From JAVWJP01 sp036638975 (GTDB taxonomy: Bacteria > Bacillota > Clostridia > Oscillospirales > Ruminococcaceae): a stretch of 54,403 nucleotides of DNA. Below the pieces are notes generated by a model. It searched no databases, had not been told where the DNA came from, and saw nothing but the letters and a program-made list of their open reading frames with translations. Below, piece after piece: positions 40,466-47,777 of this stretch. A program made the position numbers and the translations under genes. The stretch covers positions 1-54,403 of the forward strand of contig JAVWJP010000013.1 in the NCBI GenBank assembly GCA_036638975.1. Direction: 5' to 3'. Position 1 is the first letter of the stretch, and every line of letters begins with the position of its first letter.

Positions 40466-41710
40466 TTAACAGATGAAATCCTCCACCATGTGGAGGATTT
40501 TTTTGTCCACAAGTGCCTCTAGCTTTGTTCCCTCAGCCACATACTCCTCGGCAAAAATTTTGCCTTCTTTTCTTATCTCTGCTATAATAGCTGTTTTTTC
40601 GTATGGTATTATAAGAGTAAGGCGAAGCTGTGACGGCTCTAAAAGCTCCGATATTTTTTGCAGAAGCTCGTGCAAGCCGTAGCCTGTTTTTGCGCTTATA
40701 ACGACATTATTGCCAATGTTTGAAACAGGCTCGAAGTGCTCTACCATGTCACATTTATTAAGCACCGTTATAGTCGGCGTACCCTTAGCCCCAAGCTCTG
40801 CCATCAAGGCTTCTGTCACCTCTATCTGCTCTTGCACCTCAGGGCTTGAAACATCGCAGACGTTAAGCAGAAGGTCGGCTTCCACAGCCTCCTCCAGGGT
40901 AGAACGAAAAGCCTCGACAAGGTGGTGCGGCAGGCGGCGCAAAAAGCCCACGGTATCAACCAGCATAACGCTGCGCCCGTCCGGCAGCTCTAAGGCTCTT
41001 GCCGTCGGGTCCAGCGTTGCAAAAAGCTTGTCCTCTGTCAGTACACCTGCGTCTGTAAAAGCGTTTAAAAGCGTCGATTTCCCCACATTTGTATAGCCCA
41101 CTATGGCAACTGTTGTAACGCCGTCTTTTTTGCGCCGTGTACGAAGAAGCCCGCGCCGCTTTGTAAGCTCCCCCAGCTGCTCCTCCAACGCTTCTATGCG
41201 GCGATGTATATGCCTTTTGTCAGACTCCAGCTTGCTCTCGCCCGGTCCGCGTGTGCCTATTCCTCCGCCCAGACGCGAAAGACTTTTGCCCTGCCCGCCA
41301 AGACGCGGCAAGCGATAACGCTGCTGTGCAAGCTCCACCTGCAATGCGCCCTCCTTTGTACGTGCATTTTTGGCAAATATATCCAGTATAAGCATGGTGC
41401 GGTCTATAACGCCAACGCCCGCAGCTTCTGTAATATTTCTTATTTGGCTTGCCGTAAGCTCATGGTCAAATATCAAAAGGTCTATGTCGTTTTCGGCGCT
41501 AAAACCGCGCAGCTCCTCCAGCCTTCCGCTGCCTATCATAGTTGCCTTGTCGTAATCGGGTCGCTTTTGCGAAACCCTTGCAATAACCTCTGCACCTGCG
41601 CTCTGCGCAAGCTCGGCAAGCTCTAAAAGTGACGTTTCAATATCAAATTCTCCTGTGTCTACAGCCACCAGCACCACTCTCTGTGGTTTTTCTTCATTTT
41701 CATACATCAT
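40466..41710 (-). CDS. hflX: GTPase HflX
   Basis: Ribosome-splitting GTPase. 414 residues: N-terminal HflX domain (to about 190, with GRLEELRG and FDHELTASQIRNI), a glycine-rich linker (RLGGQGKSLSRLGGGIGTRGPGE, about 130-155), then the G domain with G1 GYTNVGKST (about 204-212), G3 DTVGF and G4 NKCD, and a short C-terminal domain. The last codons contain the plus-strand terminator at 40476-40504. The ribosome site is weak, so ATG 41710 or 41707 may be used. Confidence 0.95.
   Translation of the reverse strand: MMYENEEKPQRVVLVAVDTGEFDIETSLLELAELAQSAGAEVIARVSQKRPDYDKATMIGSGRLEELRGFSAENDIDLLIFDHELTASQIRNITEAAGVGVIDRTMLILDIFAKNARTKEGALQVELAQQRYRLPRLGGQGKSLSRLGGGIGTRGPGESKLESDKRHIHRRIEALEEQLGELTKRRGLLRTRRKKDGVTTVAIVGYTNVGKSTLLNAFTDAGVLTEDKLFATLDPTARALELPDGRSVMLVDTVGFLRRLPHHLVEAFRSTLEEAVEADLLLNVCDVSSPEVQEQIEVTEALMAELGAKGTPTITVLNKCDMVEHFEPVSNIGNNVVISAKTGYGLHELLQKISELLEPSQLRLTLIIPYEKTAIIAEIRKEGKIFAEEYVAEGTKLEALVDKKILHMVEDFIC
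40476..40504 (+). terminator. Terminator embedded in the hflX 3' coding end
   Basis: AAATCCTCCAC-cat-GTGGAGGATTT with a tail of seven T on the plus strand. It terminates the small gene ending at 40454 while encoding the last residues of hflX on the other strand. Confidence 0.8.
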
Positions 41711-41778
41711 ATCAGCACCATCTGTTTCTTTATTATATTATTAAATATTTTACGTAAAAACATTTATGCCGATATGGC

Positions 41779-41896
41779 ATAGACGTTTGCGGCTATTATA
41801 CCATAAAAGCAAAGCGTTATGGTATAATTTCGCATCGCCATAGGCGGCGAATGTAAATAAAAGTATAATAGACGTTTGCGGCTATTATACCATAAA
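41779..41896. repeat. Small intergenic element with 29-bp direct repeats
   Basis: ATAGACGTTTGCGGCTATTA... occurs at 41779-41807 and 41868-41896 (29 bp identical, 89-bp offset). Between them lie a 12-bp inverted repeat ATTATACCATAA/TTATGGTATAAT (41795-41806 and 41817-41828) and a second hairpin TTCGC..CGCC/GGCG..GCGAA (41829-41851). It sits upstream of hflX; it may be a small mobile or palindromic repeat. The 353 bp between hflX and the XRE gene hold nothing else but the XRE promoter. Confidence 0.65.
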
Positions 41897-41978
41897 CAGT
41901 GCCTCCGGCACAGCAGCTTTTGCAAAAAAACAGTTACATTTATATAAGGAAAAACAATTTTAATTTTTTTAAACTTTT

Positions 41979-42032
41979 TTGTAAAGTAATCTTGACATTA
42001 TTTGTAAAGCTTGCTATACTTTAATTGTAAAG
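41979..42032 (+). promoter_or_regulatory. Promoter with three TTGTAAAG iterons
   Basis: TTGACA (41992-41997), 17-bp spacer, TATACT (42015-42020). TTGTAAAG occurs at 41979-41986, 42002-42009 and 42025-42032, exactly 23 bp apart: upstream of -35, in the spacer and just after -10. This is a probable operator for the XRE repressor encoded next. Confidence 0.75.
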
Positions 42033-42063
42033 CACACTGTACATTATATAAAGGAGAAATGAT

Positions 42064-42261
42064 ATGAAAAGCAAAATTCCGTCCCTAAGGCGAGAGCGCC
42101 GTGTAACGCAGGAGGAGCTTGCCGATGCAGTAAATGTTACACGTCAGACCATAATATCTCTTGAAAGTGGGCGCTATAATGCCTCGCTGATGCTGGCACA
42201 TAAAATTGCAAGTTTTTTTGGCAAGACAATAGAAGAAGTTTTTATATTTGAGGAGGAATAG
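42064..42261 (+). CDS. XRE-family transcriptional regulator
   Basis: 65 residues, just a helix-turn-helix of the Cro/CI type (TQEELADAVNVTRQTIISLESG at about 15-36, IASFFGKTIEEVF after it). This compact YgzD/YozG-like class is usually paired with a small membrane protein and controls its own operon. AAAGGAG precedes the ATG. The membrane protein gene starts 3 bp after its stop codon, so they are translationally coupled. Confidence 0.92.
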   Translation: MKSKIPSLRRERRVTQEELADAVNVTRQTIISLESGRYNASLMLAHKIASFFGKTIEEVFIFEEE

Positions 42262-42263
42262 CT

Positions 42264-42740
42264 ATGTCAGAAAAAAAATTTTATTGGAACAAAATGCCTT
42301 TTGTTAAGCGCACAAAAATACGTCTGGCGCTAAGCGCAGTAATAATATTGTCGGGCATAGGTATGTTTACGCTGGCGGTTTTGCTAAGAATGGGTAAAAT
42401 ATCAGGCTTTGAACTTAGCTCTATAATGCACAGCTTTTACACAGGTCTGGGCGGAGGCTTTTTAGGCGCCGGCACAGTAATGCTTATAAAAAATCTTCGT
42501 CTGCTTAGAAACAACGAAGAACTAAAAAAAGCCGAGCTTAAAGAAACAGACGAGCGCAACATTTTTGTAGCTGCAAGAACTGCGCAGTTTACATTTTTTA
42601 TCTTTACCGCGGCGCTTTTTATATCAATTATAGTGGCTGGGCTTGTAAACCCCTTTGCCGCCAATGTTTTATTTGTTGTTTTGGTTGCTGCATTTTTAAT
42701 TTACCTGCTTGTATATATTGTTTGTAATAATATATACTAA
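42264..42740 (+). CDS. Four-helix membrane protein paired with the XRE regulator
   Basis: 158 residues with four predicted membrane segments (about 20-42, 55-77, 108-128, 133-154) and a basic/acidic loop LRLLRNNEELKKAELKETDERNIFV. The ELKETDER block resembles DUF2178-type proteins that sit beside YgzD-like regulators. It may sense a membrane or envelope signal for the regulator, but that is inference. GAGGAGG precedes the ATG within the regulator's end. Confidence 0.75.
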   Translation: MSEKKFYWNKMPFVKRTKIRLALSAVIILSGIGMFTLAVLLRMGKISGFELSSIMHSFYTGLGGGFLGAGTVMLIKNLRLLRNNEELKKAELKETDERNIFVAARTAQFTFFIFTAALFISIIVAGLVNPFAANVLFVVLVAAFLIYLLVYIVCNNIY

Positions 42741-42873
42741 ACTAAACTTATCAAGTTATCCGTTATGTTCACTAATTATTCATCTTAATGTTTGTGCAAT
42801 ATCACAACAATTTTTCTTTATAAGCTCTATAACTTCTGCTATTTTACATCTAGATTTTATTTCCAATTGCGGT

Positions 42874-42879
42874 TATAAT
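42874..42879 (+). promoter_or_regulatory. -10 box of the second HPr-like gene
   Basis: TATAAT about 88 bp before the start; the -35 position reads TAGATT, a weak match. Confidence 0.35.
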
Positions 42880-42966
42880 TAAGATACAGAAGAATAGTAA
42901 CAAGATGATAGATACTTATCGGGCATGGTCTTGTAAGTATAATGCAGCAATGGGAGGTTGTACAAC

Positions 42967-43191
42967 ATGGTAAAATTAGTTAAACTTGAAACTGCCGAGC
43001 AACTCCGCGAATTTATGAATATGGCTTGGGAATGCCCCGATGATGTCGGTGTGCACACTGTAGACAACCAAATAGCCGATGCAAAATCTGTTTTAGGGCT
43101 TATGAGCCTCGATTACACAAAGCCTGTTAAGGTAGTAACCGAAAGTGCAAGCTTTATGAAGGCACTTGACAAATGGGCGCCAAAGGACTAA
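42967..43191 (+). CDS. Second HPr-like protein lacking the phosphorylated histidine
   Basis: 74 residues. IADAKSVLGLMSLDYTKPVKV matches the Ser46 region of HPr, but the His15 segment is absent (AWECPDDVGVHTVDNQ has a histidine at a different place). It is a paralogue of the protein at 30430, with low identity. ATG 42967 is used because GGGAGG (42952-42957) is 9 bp upstream. It is monocistronic with a terminator at 43205-43246. The role is unknown; a regulatory or structural use of the HPr fold is likely. Confidence 0.8.
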   Translation: MVKLVKLETAEQLREFMNMAWECPDDVGVHTVDNQIADAKSVLGLMSLDYTKPVKVVTESASFMKALDKWAPKD

Positions 43192-43204
43192 AAAAATAAA
43201 ACTT

Positions 43205-43246
43205 AAAACGCCGCTGCTCGCGCTTGATGTGGGTAGCGGCGTTTTT
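43205..43246 (+). terminator. Intrinsic terminator
   Basis: AAAACGCCGCT pairs with AGCGGCGTTTT after a loop of about 19 bases, with T run, behind the HPr-like gene. Confidence 0.85.
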
Positions 43247-43285
43247 TGCTAATAATAAAATTTTTTTAACACAATGCCTCACAAT

Positions 43286-43314
43286 TTGACTTTTACCATT
43301 TTGTGTATTATAAT
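43286..43314 (+). promoter_or_regulatory. Sigma-A promoter of the TetR gene
   Basis: TTGACT (43286-43291), 17-bp spacer, TATAAT (43309-43314). It implies a 155-nt leader. Confidence 0.8.
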
Positions 43315-43364
43315 TAAAAAAAATTAAAATTTATCTCATTTACCATAAGTACTCAAATATTATC

Positions 43365-43425
43365 GGTGACATTAAAGAGCGCCTTGAGTTTTCACCTTGT
43401 AAAATCTGTTTACGAGTATTTTTTT
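43365..43425 (+). terminator. Attenuator-like hairpins in the TetR gene leader
   Basis: CTTGTAAA-atctg-TTTACGAG (43396-43416) is followed by TATTTTTTT, a terminator form. GGTGA (43365-43369) can pair with TCACC (43392-43396), which shares its last base with that hairpin. The structure lies between the promoter and the start codon, so it may reduce read-through into the regulator gene. Confidence 0.5.
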
Positions 43426-43475
43426 AATTTTATATGGCACTGTAAGTTCCATATGGCTCGAAAGTGAGAATATTT

Positions 43476-44105
43476 ATGCGAATTACCGAAAACGAACAGG
43501 AAAAACGCCGTAATACCATGATTCATACCGCCTATGACCTTTTTTACGAATATGGAATAGACGGTGTTTCTATGTCGCAGCTCGCACAAGCGTCTAATTT
43601 AAGCCGTAATTCTATTTTTAGATATTTTAAAACTAAGGCAGAGCTTGTACAGTGCACACAAATTATCCTTTGGCAAGAAATGATCTCCTGTATTTTGACA
43701 AATAATCTAAGTCAACTTAAAAACTCAAAAAATGGGCTTGAACAAGTTAAGCACCTCTTGTTCAGCTTTAAAGATTTATATAAAAACCACAGTAAATACC
43801 TATTATTCGCAGTAGATTATAAATTATTTTTAGTACGAAACAACATTGTGTTGTCAGAAAACCAAAACCACACCCTCATGGTGCCTATAATAGAAGCTTT
43901 TTGTTCGGCACTTGAAAAAGGACACAGTGACGGCTCTATAAATAATCTTGATTCCACTGAAGCACAGTTCTTTTTGGCGTGGTCCCTGCTGCGCAGCTTT
44001 GTAACCGAAATTGTCATATATGACAAAACTCACAGCGGAATTAACCCATGGGAAAGGCAATTTGAATTTATTTTGTGTAAAATTTTAAATATGCTGGAAG
44101 CATAA
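43476..44105 (+). CDS. TetR-family transcriptional regulator
   Basis: About 209 residues. N-terminal helix-turn-helix (IDGVSMSQLAQASNLSRNSIFRYFKTKAELV, about 30-60) is typical TetR; the C-terminal ligand domain is helical and not assignable. ATG 43476 is preferred over GTG 43464, which overlaps the likely ribosome site AAAGTGAG. The cheW gene follows 23 bp later, so the regulator may control the chemotaxis pair downstream. Confidence 0.88.
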   Translation: MRITENEQEKRRNTMIHTAYDLFYEYGIDGVSMSQLAQASNLSRNSIFRYFKTKAELVQCTQIILWQEMISCILTNNLSQLKNSKNGLEQVKHLLFSFKDLYKNHSKYLLFAVDYKLFLVRNNIVLSENQNHTLMVPIIEAFCSALEKGHSDGSINNLDSTEAQFFLAWSLLRSFVTEIVIYDKTHSGINPWERQFEFILCKILNMLEA

Positions 44106-44128
44106 TATAAAAAGCTGGAGGGGTAATA

Positions 44129-44635
44129 TTGGAAAATGATAATTTGCGGGCAGCAGGTATAGCAATCGAGCAACCTGACACAAGCGAAATGGACGGAAAA
44201 TATCTTACATTTTGGACAGACAAGCAGTTGTTTGGCGTACCTATAGCGCACGTTGTGCAAATTGTAGGAATGCAAAAAGTTACGGAGGTACCGGAGTTTC
44301 CATACTATGCAAAGGGCATTATAAACCTACGCGGTGCAATTATTCCGCTTATAGACGCACGGCTGCGCCTTGGCAAGCCCGAAGCCGAATATAACGAACG
44401 TACCTGTATTATTGTCACCAATATAAGCGAGCACTATGTTGGCTTTATAGTTGACGAGGTTGATGCTGTAATTACCATTGCCGATGAGCTTATAGCCCCG
44501 CCACCAAGACTTTCCGGCGGCACTGACGGCTATATTACGGGTGTCGGCAAGCTTGACGGCAAAGTCGTTTTACTTATGGATACCCGAAAAATTGTCGGCA
44601 CAGATGAACTGGATTTGCTTACAAGCGCATCATAG
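44129..44635 (+). CDS. cheW: CheW-domain chemotaxis coupling protein
   Basis: 168 residues of one CheW domain (KYLTFWTDKQLFGVPIAHVVQIV, GIINLRGAIIPLIDARLRLG, VGFIVDEVDAVITI are its conserved blocks). CheW links receptors to the kinase CheA. The start is TTG 44129 behind GGAGGGG, five bases upstream. The receptor gene follows, so the two form an accessory signalling pair. CheA, CheY and others are not in the window. Confidence 0.9.
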   Translation: MENDNLRAAGIAIEQPDTSEMDGKYLTFWTDKQLFGVPIAHVVQIVGMQKVTEVPEFPYYAKGIINLRGAIIPLIDARLRLGKPEAEYNERTCIIVTNISEHYVGFIVDEVDAVITIADELIAPPPRLSGGTDGYITGVGKLDGKVVLLMDTRKIVGTDELDLLTSAS

Positions 44636-44646
44636 TGCTAATTTAC

Positions 44647-44693
44647 TTTTAACTTAATTCTAAATGTTTTTTATATTCTGTTTTAAGTTAAAA
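44647..44693. promoter_or_regulatory. Long-spaced inverted repeat before the receptor gene
   Basis: TTTTAACTTAA (44647-44657) and TTAAGTTAAAA (44683-44693), 11-bp perfect arms with a 25-bp AT-rich spacer. It could be an operator (two half sites about three and a half turns apart) or an AT hairpin. Confidence 0.45.
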
Positions 44694-44734
44694 CTAAATA
44701 AGCATAATATTTATAAATGACAGGAGTAAAAACT

Positions 44735-46498
44735 ATGTTTAAAAATTTAAAAATAGGCAAAAAACTTATACTTGCATTCATTGCAGTCACTATAATTTCA
44801 AGCATTGCCGGCGGTGTCGGGCTTGTGCTTTTAAAGCAGCTAGATGCACAATACAGCGAAGCTCTTATTACAAACGGCTTTGTTCAAGGTGACATAGGAG
44901 ATTTTAATACTTACCTGCAAAGAGCTGCCGCTATGACGCGCGACGTAATTATGCTTAAAAGCGATGCTGAAATTAAAAATGCCGAGGCAAACCTTGCAGA
45001 AGCAAGCAAGCTTGCAAGTGACGCACTTGAGGCTGCAAGACTAAACTGCCAAACACCCGAAGAAGTTGCTATTCTTAAAAAAATAGATGCGGCAGTTCCG
45101 CAATATACCGCACTGCGCGATAAGGCTGTTAAGCTTGGCGCAATGAATAAAAACGATGAAGCCCTTGTAATATTCCACAATGAAGCCACGCCTTTTTTAA
45201 ACGAATGTTTTGCCGGAGGCAGAGAGCTTATGGCGCTTAACGTTGCAATGGGCAACACGGTGTCCGAAAGACTAACAAATACATCAAATGCCTCTATTAT
45301 TTTGATGGCGGTTGTCATGATTTCGGCACTTATAATTGCAATAATTTTTGCAATATTTGTTTCGCGCAGCATTTCGCGCCCTGTAAAAGCGTGTGCTGAC
45401 CGTCTGGTGCTGCTCTCTCAAGGCGACTTGCATTCACCTGTGCCTGCGGCAACCTCTACCGATGAAACAGGTGTCATGCTTAAAGCACTGGATTCCACAA
45501 CAACATCTATAAGTACACTTATAAGCGACATTGGGCGTGGCTTGGGCGAAATGGCACACGGCAACCTCGATATAGAATCCAATGCCGATTATAAAGGGGA
45601 TTTTTCAGAGCTTAAAACCTCTATTCTCTTAATTCTCTCATCATTTAACGATACTTTGGGGCAAATTAACCAGGCAGCTGACCAGGTTTCCAGCGGTTCT
45701 GACCAAGTTTCAAGCGGTGCACAGGCGCTTTCACAGGGCGCTACCGAGCAAGCTTCATCTGTAGAAGAGCTTGCCGCAACCATTACTGAGATTTCAGAGC
45801 AAGTAAAAAATAACGCCGAAAATGCAAAGAATGCAAGTTTAAAAACAAACGAAGCGGGAAGCGAAGTTGCAAACAGCAACCAAAAAATGCAGGAGCTTAT
45901 TGTTGCAATGGGCGAAATAAGCACGTCTTCACAAGAAATAGGCAAGGTTATAAAAACCATAGAGGATATAGCCTTCCAGACAAATATTTTGGCGCTTAAC
46001 GCAGCTGTAGAAGCGGCGCGCGCAGGTGCGGCAGGCAAGGGCTTTGCAGTAGTTGCCGACGAAGTGCGCAACCTTGCAAGCAAGAGCGCCGAGGCCGCAA
46101 AGGGCACAACCTCACTTATAGAAGGCTCTGTTAAGGCTGTAGAAAAAGGCACGCGCCTTGTGGACGACACAGCAAAATCGCTTATGTCAGTTGTTGAAAG
46201 TGCCGGCGGTGTATCTGTAATAGTAGATAAAATTGCAGAAGCATCGGGCGAGCAGGCAAATTCTATTGCACAGGTTACACAGGGCGTAGACCAAATTTCA
46301 AGCGTTGTGCAGACAAACTCCGCAACGGCAGAGGAATCGGCGGCGGCGTCCGAGGAGCTTTCTGGGCAGGCAGCTATGCTTAAACAGCTTGTCGGCAAAT
46401 TTAAGCTTAAAAACGCTGCACCTTCGACAGAGCTAAACCAAGCTTCCGCCGAAGAAGCGGTACATAATGTACCTGCATACACAGGAAACAAATATTAA
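44735..46498 (+). CDS. Methyl-accepting chemotaxis protein
   Basis: 587 residues: membrane segment at about 10-31, a four-helix-bundle sensor domain (about 35-190), a second membrane segment (about 193-216), HAMP (about 217-270), and the cytoplasmic signalling domain with the invariant hairpin tip EDIAFQTNILALNAAVEAARAG and FAVVADEVRNLA. ATG 44735 is chosen because AGGAG is 8 bp upstream; an ATG at 44717 lies before that site. The ligand is unknown. Terminated by the hairpin at 46511-46545. Confidence 0.94.
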   Translation: MFKNLKIGKKLILAFIAVTIISSIAGGVGLVLLKQLDAQYSEALITNGFVQGDIGDFNTYLQRAAAMTRDVIMLKSDAEIKNAEANLAEASKLASDALEAARLNCQTPEEVAILKKIDAAVPQYTALRDKAVKLGAMNKNDEALVIFHNEATPFLNECFAGGRELMALNVAMGNTVSERLTNTSNASIILMAVVMISALIIAIIFAIFVSRSISRPVKACADRLVLLSQGDLHSPVPAATSTDETGVMLKALDSTTTSISTLISDIGRGLGEMAHGNLDIESNADYKGDFSELKTSILLILSSFNDTLGQINQAADQVSSGSDQVSSGAQALSQGATEQASSVEELAATITEISEQVKNNAENAKNASLKTNEAGSEVANSNQKMQELIVAMGEISTSSQEIGKVIKTIEDIAFQTNILALNAAVEAARAGAAGKGFAVVADEVRNLASKSAEAAKGTTSLIEGSVKAVEKGTRLVDDTAKSLMSVVESAGGVSVIVDKIAEASGEQANSIAQVTQGVDQISSVVQTNSATAEESAAASEELSGQAAMLKQLVGKFKLKNAAPSTELNQASAEEAVHNVPAYTGNKY

Positions 46499-46510
46499 TT
46501 TAAGCTTTTT

Positions 46511-46545
46511 TAGCCCGCATCTATAAGGTGCGGGCTATTTTTATT
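46511..46545 (+). terminator. Intrinsic terminator of the receptor gene
   Basis: TAGCCCGCA (46511-46519) pairs with TGCGGGCTA (46529-46537), followed by TTTTTATT. Confidence 0.88.
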
Positions 46546-46571
46546 AAAAAATCCCCCGCCTATGGCGGGGG
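46546..46571 (-). terminator. Intrinsic terminator of serA
   Basis: On the minus strand CCCCCGCC-ata-GGCGGGGG is followed by ATTTTTTAAT. Confidence 0.85.
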
Positions 46572-46591
46572 AAAATGAATCTTTGTATATT

Positions 46592-47761
46592 TTATGAGCG
46601 GTATAAATTAACCCTAAGCACACTTTCTATATTGCTTATTTTTGCCATAAGCGCCTGCGAAACATCGCCCTCTACATCTACCATTGTATAGGCATAATCT
46701 TTTTTTGATTTGTTTGTAAGATTATCTATGTTAAGTCCATCATCGCCTATTGCCTGCGAAATTTGAGTAATCATGGTAGGAATATTGCGATGTATAATTG
46801 CCAAACGACAGCTTCCGCTGCGTTCCATGCGCATATTAGGCAAGTTCACAGAATTTTTAATATTTCCGTTCTCCAAAAAGTCAACAAGCTCTGCCGCCGC
46901 CATCTTTGCACAGTTGTCCTCAGACTCCGGAGTGGAAGCGCCAAGGTGTGGTATTGCAACTATTCCGTCAACGCCCAGCATTTCATCAGTAGGGAAGTCG
47001 GTAACATATGCAGCAACTTTTCCGCTTGCAACTGCCGTCAATATGTCCTCAGACGAAACAAGGTCACCGCGCGCAAAGTTAAGTATGCGAACGCCGTTTT
47101 TACAAGAATCCAATGTTTCTTTATTTATCATGGCGCGAGTTTCGGCTGTAAGCGGGACATGAATCGTTATAAAATCGCAGTTCTTATATATTTCATTAAG
47201 GCTTTTTGCGTGAATTATAGCGCGAGAAAGTCCCCATGCGGTATCAACAGAAAGATATGGGTCATAGCCGTATACCTGCATTCCAAAATGACGTGCCGCA
47301 TTTGCAACCTGCACGCCTATAGCGCCTAAGCCTATTACGCCAAGGGTTTTACCGTAAACCTCAGGCCCGACAAATGCGCCCTTACCTTTTTCTACCAGCT
47401 TTGAAACCTCCGCTCCCTTCCCCTTTAATGTGCGTGCCCAGTCTATCGCCGGTATAACCCTGCGTGCCGACATTAAAATGCCTGCCAAAACAAGCTCTTT
47501 TACCGCGTTTGCATTTGCCCCGGGTGTGTTAAAAACAACTATGCCCTGCTCGCTGCATCTTTCAACAGGTATGTTATTAACCCCCGCACCCGCACGGGCA
47601 ATGGCTTTAAGCTCCGGCTCAAATTTAGTGTCCAGCATCGATGCCGAGCGCACAAGAACTGCATCGGCGGCTGTGTTTTCATCCACAAAGCGGTACTTGC
47701 CTTTGTCAAAAATATCTGTGCCCACAGGGCTTATTTTATTTAGGGTTTTTATAGTAAACAT
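46592..47761 (-). CDS. serA: D-3-phosphoglycerate dehydrogenase (short form)
   Basis: First step of serine synthesis, NAD-dependent. 389 residues from ATG 47761 behind GAGGAG; an earlier start would run into serC. NAD-binding GVIGLGAIGVQVANAA, catalytic blocks NFARGDLVSSEDI and IPHLGASTPESEDNC, and a C-terminal ACT domain (about 320-389). This matches the Clostridia/Bacteroidetes-type enzyme of about 390 residues, without the middle ASB domain. Its start is 17 bp after the serC stop. Confidence 0.93.
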   Translation of the reverse strand: MFTIKTLNKISPVGTDIFDKGKYRFVDENTAADAVLVRSASMLDTKFEPELKAIARAGAGVNNIPVERCSEQGIVVFNTPGANANAVKELVLAGILMSARRVIPAIDWARTLKGKGAEVSKLVEKGKGAFVGPEVYGKTLGVIGLGAIGVQVANAARHFGMQVYGYDPYLSVDTAWGLSRAIIHAKSLNEIYKNCDFITIHVPLTAETRAMINKETLDSCKNGVRILNFARGDLVSSEDILTAVASGKVAAYVTDFPTDEMLGVDGIVAIPHLGASTPESEDNCAKMAAAELVDFLENGNIKNSVNLPNMRMERSGSCRLAIIHRNIPTMITQISQAIGDDGLNIDNLTNKSKKDYAYTMVDVEGDVSQALMAKISNIESVLRVNLYRS

Positions 47762-47777
47762 GGGTGTTACTCCTCTG

